Below the pieces are notes generated by a model. The model was not told the origin of the DNA, searched no databases, and saw only the letters and a list, made by a program, of their open reading frames with translations. From the NCBI GenBank assembly GCA_027064745.1, contig JAMOPD010000312.1:1-8644 (forward strand): a DNA stretch of 8,644 nt. Direction: 5' to 3'. The stretch is from Thermococcaceae archaeon. GTDB taxonomy: Archaea > Methanobacteriota_B > Thermococci > Thermococcales > Thermococcaceae. Shown here one piece after another: positions 4,710 through 8,644 of this stretch. The number at the start of each line of letters is the position of its first letter. Position 1 is the first letter of the stretch. Both the position numbers and the translations under genes were made by a program.

Positions 4710-5714
4710 ATGTTCAGGCAGGATCCATGCAGGAGCAGAAGGGAACTGTTTGATAGGGAAGAAGAGCTCAATCAGCTAGTAAAAGCTCTAAAAAGCAATG
4801 TCTGGGTAGCAATTTTAGGACCAAGAATGGCAGGGAAAACCAGTCTGGCTTATGTGGGTGCAAATTTATTGGAGGACTTTTCAGTGGTGTATGTTGACCT
4901 AAGAGGAACATACACAATGAAAAAAGCTGCTGAGAGGATCCTAAATTCTCTGCCACAGTCAAAACTTGAATCATTACTCGAAAGAATAAAAGGAATTAGA
5001 ATCGGAAAATTTGGAATTGAACTCAAAGATAGCAGTGCTGTAGATGTTATGGAGAGGCTGTTTTCGGAACTCCATAATGGCATTGTGATTTTAGATGAAG
5101 TCCAGGATGTAATTTATGGTGTTAATCATTTTCTAAACCTTCTAGCTCGAATTAGGAACTCAAAAAGGGATATTAATTTCGTCTTCACAGGTTCATCGAT
5201 CGGTCTTATGCGCTCATTGCTTGAGCCTTCCCCAAAAAGCCCGCTCTACGGGAGAACGCCAATAAAGATTGAGCTAAAACCCTGGGATTTTAAAACAGCA
5301 TATGCTTTCCTAGAGAAAGGATTAAGAGAGTGCAATGTCGACTATACGGGGAGTGAGATATCTGAGACCATCAACGAGCTCGGCACATTACCGGGCTGGC
5401 TTAACTTTTATGGACTAAGAAGATGCCTTGGAAAATCCCATGAAAAAGCTTTAGAGGAGAGTACAACTGAGGGGGTTAAGGTTGCCAAGATGGAACTGGA
5501 GAACCTCCTCAAAAATAGACCAGCATGGGCTAGACTAGTTTTAAGAAGCTTGGCTTTTGGAGCAAGATGGCATGAAATGCTTGAATTAGGTGCCTCAAAA
5601 GCAGGGCTTTTAAAGTTTCTAAAAACTCTTCAGAACTTATATTTAATATCAAAAGAAGGTGAAGTGTACCGCATAAGTGATCCCATATACAGAAGAGCAT
5701 CCAGAGAATTATAA
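4710..5714 (+). CDS. Archaeal ATPase (COG1672-like, MNS clade of STAND/AAA NTPases)
   Basis: The 334-residue protein is apparently complete. An N-terminal RRELFDREEELNQL leads to Walker A GPRMAGKTS (37-45), Walker B GIVILDEVQ (124-132) and a sensor-like FVFTGSS (157-163). Next come the family signature SPLYGR (177-182) and ELKPW (188-192), then a C-terminal winged helix (about 270-334) with the typical ending VYRISDPIYRR. Such ATPases are abundant in Thermococcales and are often linked to mobile DNA or defence; the exact role of most is unknown. The ATG is supported by GGTGA three bases upstream. The gene stands alone, with IS-end scars on both sides in inverted orientation, and is preceded by a doubled palindromic operator, so it is probably tightly regulated. 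Its AT-rich composition differs from the genes beyond 6.1 kb. Confidence 0.88.
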   Translation: MFRQDPCRSRRELFDREEELNQLVKALKSNVWVAILGPRMAGKTSLAYVGANLLEDFSVVYVDLRGTYTMKKAAERILNSLPQSKLESLLERIKGIRIGKFGIELKDSSAVDVMERLFSELHNGIVILDEVQDVIYGVNHFLNLLARIRNSKRDINFVFTGSSIGLMRSLLEPSPKSPLYGRTPIKIELKPWDFKTAYAFLEKGLRECNVDYTGSEISETINELGTLPGWLNFYGLRRCLGKSHEKALEESTTEGVKVAKMELENLLKNRPAWARLVLRSLAFGARWHEMLELGASKAGLLKFLKTLQNLYLISKEGEVYRISDPIYRRASREL

Positions 5715-5741
5715 GGGTTAATTCGTTGGAACCCTCGCAAA

Positions 5742-5755
5742 GGGGAGGAGGTCAG
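5742..5755 (+). repeat. Second IS right-end scar, inverted relative to 4143-4156
   Basis: GGGGAGGAGGTCAG is the exact reverse complement of 4143-4156. It is preceded by GGAACCCTCGCAAA, which looks like a right-end stem with its tip deleted. It lies 28 bases after the ATPase stop and cuts off the nucleotidyltransferase pseudogene that follows. With the other copy it brackets the ATPase segment, both right ends facing outwards. Confidence 0.5.
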
Positions 5756-6045
5756 TCATGAGGAGTCTTTAGCTTATACCCGTCTTTTTCAACACGCTCG
5801 AAAAGCGTGAAATCCAAATCATCGGAAACCTGTAATTCTCAATGTAGACTTTTCTTATTCCAGTTCCTCCCTTTAACGCCATTTTGATGAATGTCTTTGA
5901 AAGCCTGAACAAAAGCCAGTTCTGGGCATAATCCCTCTCCACAGTACTCTCGGGTGCTCCACTCCATCGATTTGAGATCCATAGGTTCGAGTCATAAACC
6001 CGCGTGAACTCTTCACGCGACTTTATCGAAATTTCTCGGCATCTC
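5756..6045 (-). pseudogene. AbiEii-like nucleotidyltransferase pseudogene with a one-base frameshift
   Basis: The minus strand encodes SREEFTRVYD, then GAPESTVERDYAQNWLLFRL and KMALKGGTGIRKVYIENYRF. After loss of one T near 5824-5827 (TTT where TTTT would keep the frame) it continues SDDLDFTLFERVEKDGYKL. Restoring the T gives the textbook PF08843 order: KGGT, then about 15 residues, then RFSDDLDFT. The front lacks a clear start codon (the likely start region reads ATTTCGATAAAG). The back is cut off by the IS-end scar, where a chance TGA (5752-5754) closes the frame. Only about the first 110 of a usual 250-300 residues remain. It is the third nucleotidyltransferase toxin remnant here and is not closely similar to abiEii at 359-2989. 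Confidence 0.8.
6001..6019. repeat. 8-bp inverted repeat with a 3-base loop
   Basis: CGCGTGAA (6001-6008) and TTCACGCG (6012-6019) pair perfectly around CTC. It lies in the front of the nucleotidyltransferase pseudogene and about 80 bases upstream of the gene at 6097. It may be a coding accident or a protein-binding site. Confidence 0.45.
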
Positions 6046-6070
6046 TGGAAAAAGGTTAAGGAGGCCCAAC

Positions 6071-6094
6071 GTCATCATCTAATTAGGTGATGAC
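6071..6094 (+). promoter_or_regulatory. 24-bp near-perfect palindrome at the start of the winged-helix gene
   Basis: GTCATCA and TGATGAC form the outer arms and CTAATTAG the centre; 11 of 12 base pairs match. The right half contains the ribosome binding site AGGTGATGA, five bases before the TTG start at 6097. A dimer bound here would cover the transcript start and the ribosome binding site, so autoregulation by the encoded winged-helix protein is a reasonable guess. No convincing TATA box is seen; GGAAAAAGGTTAAG (about 6048-6061) is the best candidate. Confidence 0.55.
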
Positions 6095-6096
6095 CC

Positions 6097-6786
6097 TTGC
6101 GGGATCCCCTCCTCGACTTCAGATTTTTGCTAACATTCCTCGCCTGGCGCTACGGCAGCGAAGAGTTCGACACACAAACCGTGGCCAAGGATCTGAAGAC
6201 GCTTTTATACGGCGTCATTGACGACCCAAAACTGGAGGAGAGGCTCCGCCCAAAGCTTATCTCCAACGACCTGAGAAGGCTCTACACAATGGGCTTCCTG
6301 AGGCGGAGAAAAGTCGACAGGGAGTGCGTAAACAAGCACGGAAAACGATACAATTGCGGCTACAAATACATGTACAGGATAAACAACCAGGGCTGGAAGT
6401 ACTTGAAGATCCTACTGAAAAACGCCAAGAGCGAGGACGACCTTCTTCAATTCCTCAAGAAGACAATGAAGGAAGCAATCCAAGAAGCCAGGATCGCACG
6501 GCTTGGATTTGAAAAGCTCATGGCCCTGGAACTGTTCGAGAATGGCCGCATCTTGGACGCAAAACAAATATTAGAGAACGTCAACGAGGACATCGACAGA
6601 CGCTTCAGGGGCAAGGGCTACAGAAGGTTCCAGACGAACCGCCTCCTCTTTGAAGAGCGCGTGCGCTGCTGGATGATCATAGCCGAGCTTCAGCGGGAGC
6701 TTGTAGTCCTAAGAGAAGAACTGGAAGCCAAAGAAAGACAGCTGAGAGAACTTAAAAGAGAATTGAAAAGATGCCGAAAAGAGTAA
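6097..6786 (+). CDS. Winged-helix DNA-binding protein with a C-terminal coiled coil, unknown family
   Basis: The 229-residue protein is not one I can name. Residues about 5-105 look like a winged helix: helices around FRFLLTFLAWRYG and TQTVAKDLKTLL, a recognition-like helix LISNDLRRLYTMGFLRRRKV, and a wing region YKYMYRINNQGWKYL. Two cysteines (C77 and C87 in ECVNKHGKRYNCGYKYMYRI) could form a disulfide or bind a metal. The C-terminal 35 residues (LQRELVVLREELEAKERQL onward) form an evident coiled coil, suggesting a dimer or higher oligomer. The TTG start is chosen because AGGTGATGA lies five bases upstream; no in-frame ATG is available nearby. The gene overlies neighbouring pseudogenes on both sides, so it is probably an acquired regulator, perhaps from a virus or plasmid. 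Confidence 0.75.
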   Translation: MRDPLLDFRFLLTFLAWRYGSEEFDTQTVAKDLKTLLYGVIDDPKLEERLRPKLISNDLRRLYTMGFLRRRKVDRECVNKHGKRYNCGYKYMYRINNQGWKYLKILLKNAKSEDDLLQFLKKTMKEAIQEARIARLGFEKLMALELFENGRILDAKQILENVNEDIDRRFRGKGYRRFQTNRLLFEERVRCWMIIAELQRELVVLREELEAKERQLRELKRELKRCRKE

Positions 6787-7112
6787 ACCCCCCTCATCAA
6801 AAGCCAGGGCAACACCACCAGCAAGACGCTATTAAACAATAGAAGTTGAAATCAAATCCCAGAGCTAAGGGAGCTTTTTCTCACGATAAAAACCACATAC
6901 TCCCTCAAAGGGGATTTTGAAAGCCGAGCGTAGCAATCACTAGAACAACATTAAAACCCATCAAAGCGAGGTTAAAGACACCGTACTGCGCAGTGAAGAA
7001 ATATACAATAATAGCCCACTGAGAACCGAAGAACCTCGAAATCCCAGTTCCCGCAGAGAGAATCCCAGTTCCCCTCGCGATTTTCTGCAGAGTATGAGTA
7101 ACCTCGTTTATA
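6787..7112 (-). pseudogene. Flippase (Wzx-like) pseudogene, second copy, with frameshifts and stops
   Basis: Reading the minus strand gives NEVTHTLQKIARGTGILSAG, then TGISRFFG, then TAQYGVFNLALMGFNVVLVI and ATLGFQN, the first two to three membrane segments of an oligosaccharide flippase. The frame then breaks: one phase gives SPLREYVVFIVRKSS, another WDLISTSIV followed by two stops and RLAGGVALAF. At least two indels are therefore needed. The start codon position reads ATA. Only about 110 of 400-500 residues remain; the plus-strand gene ending at 6786 replaces the rest. The family would move lipid-linked sugars across the cytoplasmic membrane; this copy cannot. It starts 12 bases after the small membrane protein gene ends, so it may once have been the next gene in that operon. 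Confidence 0.75.
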
Positions 7113-7123
7113 GGGGCTCACAC

Positions 7124-7363
7124 TCACTTCAGAATTTCATATACTTTCATTGCCACGATGACCGCAAACACCAGGAGAAGGAAATAAGAGGAATACTTGA
7201 GACCGTCCTTCGTCTCCTCGGAGAGGTAGAACTCCCCAATTTCCAAGGTTATCAGCAGTCCGATGAGAACCACCGTGAGGAAGACCTCTGTGGAGGGTGA
7301 AAGAACCGCCGACAGGACTATCCAGAGGCCGAGAAAAATTATCAGATAATCCCTCACAGCCAT
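7124..7363 (-). CDS. Small membrane protein, unknown function
   Basis: The 79-residue protein has three hydrophobic segments: about 5-22 (YLIIFLGLWIVLSAVL), 26-44 (VFLTVVLIGLLITLEIG) and 58-76 (SSYFLLLVFAVIVAMKVYEI). A short charged loop (SEETKDGLK) precedes the last. I do not recognise a named family. Its ATG overlaps the end of the preceding gene by 10 bases (ATGGCTGTGA), so the two are almost certainly cotranscribed and coupled, and the products may act together in the membrane. Confidence 0.75.
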   Translation of the reverse strand: MAVRDYLIIFLGLWIVLSAVLSPSTEVFLTVVLIGLLITLEIGEFYLSEETKDGLKYSSYFLLLVFAVIVAMKVYEILK

Positions 7364-8052
7364 TTCTCAACACCGCCGGCCTTTCTCAGGAGGAGCTTAA
7401 GATGGCCCTTAACCTCGCCCACCTCCTCAACGACGAGGACCTCACCGGCACCCGATGCCAGGGCAACCAAAACGGCGGAAACAACCGGATCAGCGTAGGG
7501 GAACTCCTTACAGCAGGAGGCTTTAACGTAAACTTCCACAGCATCATCTTCCTCAAAGACCTTGGCACCGGGAAAGCCAAACCTGTCCAGAACGCCCGAA
7601 ACGGCCGAGGCGGCGTAACCGACCCCCGAGCCGAGGAGTTCCAGGCCATCAATGAATCTCCACCCCGGAACCGGTGAGAGGAGCAAGCCCGGCTCGGGCT
7701 CGGAATAGAGAACCCTCCCCTCAAAGAGCCTGCCGAGGTTGGGGCTACCCCTGGGGGACACGGGGATGAATATACCCCCCCGTGGGAGGTTCTCATAGGG
7801 TGGAAGGACGAACGCCTTCCCCCCGAGCCCAAGGTCAGATGCAAGGTTTGAAAAGAGAGCGCAATGACCGGCTCCCAGAACTTTCCCTGCTTCGGGGGGG
7901 AGGCACTTCCAGCCGGGGAGGGAGAAAGCAACTATGCCGAGTATTATTGAACCTATCCCGAGGTTTACCATCGTCTGATTTCCAGACGAACCACCGGCGT
8001 ACCAGAGGACCGTACCGAGAGCCGTCAGGAAAATGCCGCTTACCTTCCCCAT
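7354..8052 (-). CDS. Membrane-anchored protein of unknown function, start revised
   Basis: I place the start at ATG 8052 (232 residues) and not at ATG 8103. The longer start would lie 14 bases from the divergent start at 8118, and a TATA-like CCTTTTAAGTT lies at about 8080-8090, the right distance for a leaderless transcript beginning near 8052. From there the protein has two membrane helices (VSGIFLTALGTVLWYAGG and TMVNLGIGSIILGIVAFSLPGW). A soluble domain of about 170 residues follows, rich in G and P and ending in a mixed acidic/hydrophobic region (VEVYVKASCCKEF, VVSAVLVALASGAGEVLVVEEVGEV). No enzyme motif is visible. It is transcribed with the small membrane gene downstream. The higher GC content matches the next gene, as expected for chromosomal backbone. 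Confidence 0.75.
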   Translation of the reverse strand: MGKVSGIFLTALGTVLWYAGGSSGNQTMVNLGIGSIILGIVAFSLPGWKCLPPEAGKVLGAGHCALFSNLASDLGLGGKAFVLPPYENLPRGGIFIPVSPRGSPNLGRLFEGRVLYSEPEPGLLLSPVPGWRFIDGLELLGSGVGYAASAVSGVLDRFGFPGAKVFEEDDAVEVYVKASCCKEFPYADPVVSAVLVALASGAGEVLVVEEVGEVKGHLKLLLRKAGGVEKWL

Positions 8053-8077
8053 TTCGACCAGAGTTTGAACGTGAGGA

Positions 8078-8112
8078 AAACTTAAAAGGATTTTCATGAC
8101 CATAATGGAGGG
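8078..8112. promoter_or_regulatory. Divergent promoter region shared by the genes at 8052 and 8118
   Basis: GGAAAACTTAAAAGG (about 8076-8090) reads as BRE plus TATA for the plus-strand gene, predicting a transcript start near 8112. The same AT core reads CCTTTTAAGTT on the other strand for the minus-strand gene. GGAGGG (8107-8112) is the ribosome binding site for the plus gene, five bases before its ATG. Because the two TATA elements overlap, the promoters may exclude each other. Confidence 0.5.
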
Positions 8113-8117
8113 CCAAC

Positions 8118-8644
8118 ATGAGGTTAGAAAAACTGGTAAAACTCCTAACGATAATCACAATCCTGCTCCTGATGCTTCCCCCCGCGGGAGCAAGGGGAGT
8201 TGAGAAGCCGGTCCCCCACGACGAGTTTCTCTACGAGTATTTTTCCCACACCCTCGAAAAGTTCGCGTACTCCCTGAAGTACGCCTACGAGGGAAACGAC
8301 TACGGCCTGACCCTGGCCGAGAACACGCATAACGACCTCCTTCGGATAATGAGGGAAAGCAGGATCTATCGGGAGAAGAGGATAAAGGCAAGGGTCTTTG
8401 ACGTCCTTCCTCCCTTCTACAACTTCTCCGTTGAGCTGATAACACTGGACAAGCTTTTATTCAAGTTCCAGGAGGACAACGGGAGCATAGCCCTCGCGAC
8501 CGGAATAGTCAACACGATAGAGAGAATGAGAGGGTACCTGGAGGAGATAAAGGCGATGGAGCTCTACAACGGGACAAAAATCCTGAGGTTTGACACCAGC
8601 GAGGTCGAGGGGTATCTAAACGAGATCAATGAAACCGCCGCGAA
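8118..8644 (+). CDS. Secreted or membrane-anchored protein, N-terminal part (continues past the window)
   Basis: The frame is open from ATG 8118 to the window end (175 residues, no stop). Residues 1-26 form a signal peptide: MRLEKLVK, then LLTIITILLLMLPPAGA, with cleavage plausible around AGARG. The mature part is helical and charged (EYFSHTLEKFAYSLKYAYEG, ENTHNDLLRIMRESRI, NTIERMRGYLEEIKAMELY), with possible N-glycosylation sites NFS, NGS, NGT and NET. It should lie outside the cytoplasmic membrane. I do not recognise the family. GGAGGG five bases upstream supports the start. It is transcribed divergently from the membrane-protein pair. Confidence 0.8.
   Translation, partial: MRLEKLVKLLTIITILLLMLPPAGARGVEKPVPHDEFLYEYFSHTLEKFAYSLKYAYEGNDYGLTLAENTHNDLLRIMRESRIYREKRIKARVFDVLPPFYNFSVELITLDKLLFKFQEDNGSIALATGIVNTIERMRGYLEEIKAMELYNGTKILRFDTSEVEGYLNEINETAA

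Noticed and set aside
3770..4710. tRNA gene serving as an integration site
   Set aside because: I found no cloverleaf, GGTTCRANTCC-type T arm or CCA-adjacent stem. The nearest match, GGTTCGAGTC near 5983, lies within the nucleotidyltransferase pseudogene and lacks the other arms.
4768..5083. Minus-strand frames inside the ATPase gene
   Set aside because: They are antisense to an intact Walker A/B ATPase; the hydrophobic look comes from reversed codons.
6324..6512. Second plus-strand frame inside the winged-helix gene
   Set aside because: It is an out-of-frame shadow of the 6097-6786 gene and has no start signal.
7297..8158. Several long frames on both strands around the GC-rich membrane gene (7297-7677, 7386-7931, 7782-8099, 7835-8158)
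   Set aside because: GC-rich DNA suppresses stops in all frames. Their translations are P/S/R/G-rich without motifs, while the 7354-8052 frame has membrane helices and an operon overlap.
8145..8445. Minus-strand frames opposite the secreted protein
   Set aside because: They are arginine/serine-rich antisense shadows of a gene with a signal peptide and a good ribosome binding site.

Overview
The window looks like a hyperthermophilic euryarchaeon of the order Thermococcales (Thermococcus/Pyrococcus type). The reasons are archaeal TATA promoters with purine-rich BRE sequence, GGTGA-type ribosome binding sites, TTG starts, a lysine/glutamate-rich proteome and several families common there (COG1672-like ATPases, flippases, AbiE pairs, AlbA_2/GHKL regulators). 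No rRNA or tRNA gene fixes the species, so this is inference from protein style.

Layout. Bases 1-4010 hold minus-strand genes. First is the broken 5' end of an AlbA_2/GHKL-type regulator (1-328). Next is a type IV toxin-antitoxin operon, abiEi (2982-3770) followed by abiEii. The toxin abiEii is cut in two (2814-2989 and 359-978) by an IS607-family element of about 1.84 kb carrying a serine transposase (tnpA) and an apparently intact TnpB nuclease. Removing the element between two copies of GGCT restores a single in-frame toxin of about 263 residues. Upstream of abiEi is the start of a second nucleotidyltransferase, cut short.

Bases 4010-7123 are a graveyard of small pieces around two intact genes. 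The pieces are two flippase remnants, the N-terminus of an ATPase, a winged-helix tail of a larger regulator, a third AbiEii-like pseudogene with a one-base deletion, and two scars resembling the right end of an IS200/IS605-type TnpB element in inverted orientation. The intact genes are a 334-residue COG1672-like ATPase with a doubled palindromic operator (4710-5714) and a winged-helix/coiled-coil protein with a palindrome at its start (6097-6786).

From about 7124 the base composition rises and the genes look like chromosomal backbone: two overlapping minus-strand membrane-protein genes and, divergently, a secreted or membrane protein that runs off the window.

Biologically, this is an integration and defence hotspot in which toxin-antitoxin, ATPase and envelope genes have repeatedly been inserted and broken. 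The most interesting part is the IS607 element in abiEii. Its TnpB guide RNA, if made, would carry sequence of the toxin gene's own catalytic region, and the uninterrupted toxin allele would be a matching target beside a TTGGG motif. The antitoxin keeps a well-formed leaderless promoter and operator although its toxin is broken.
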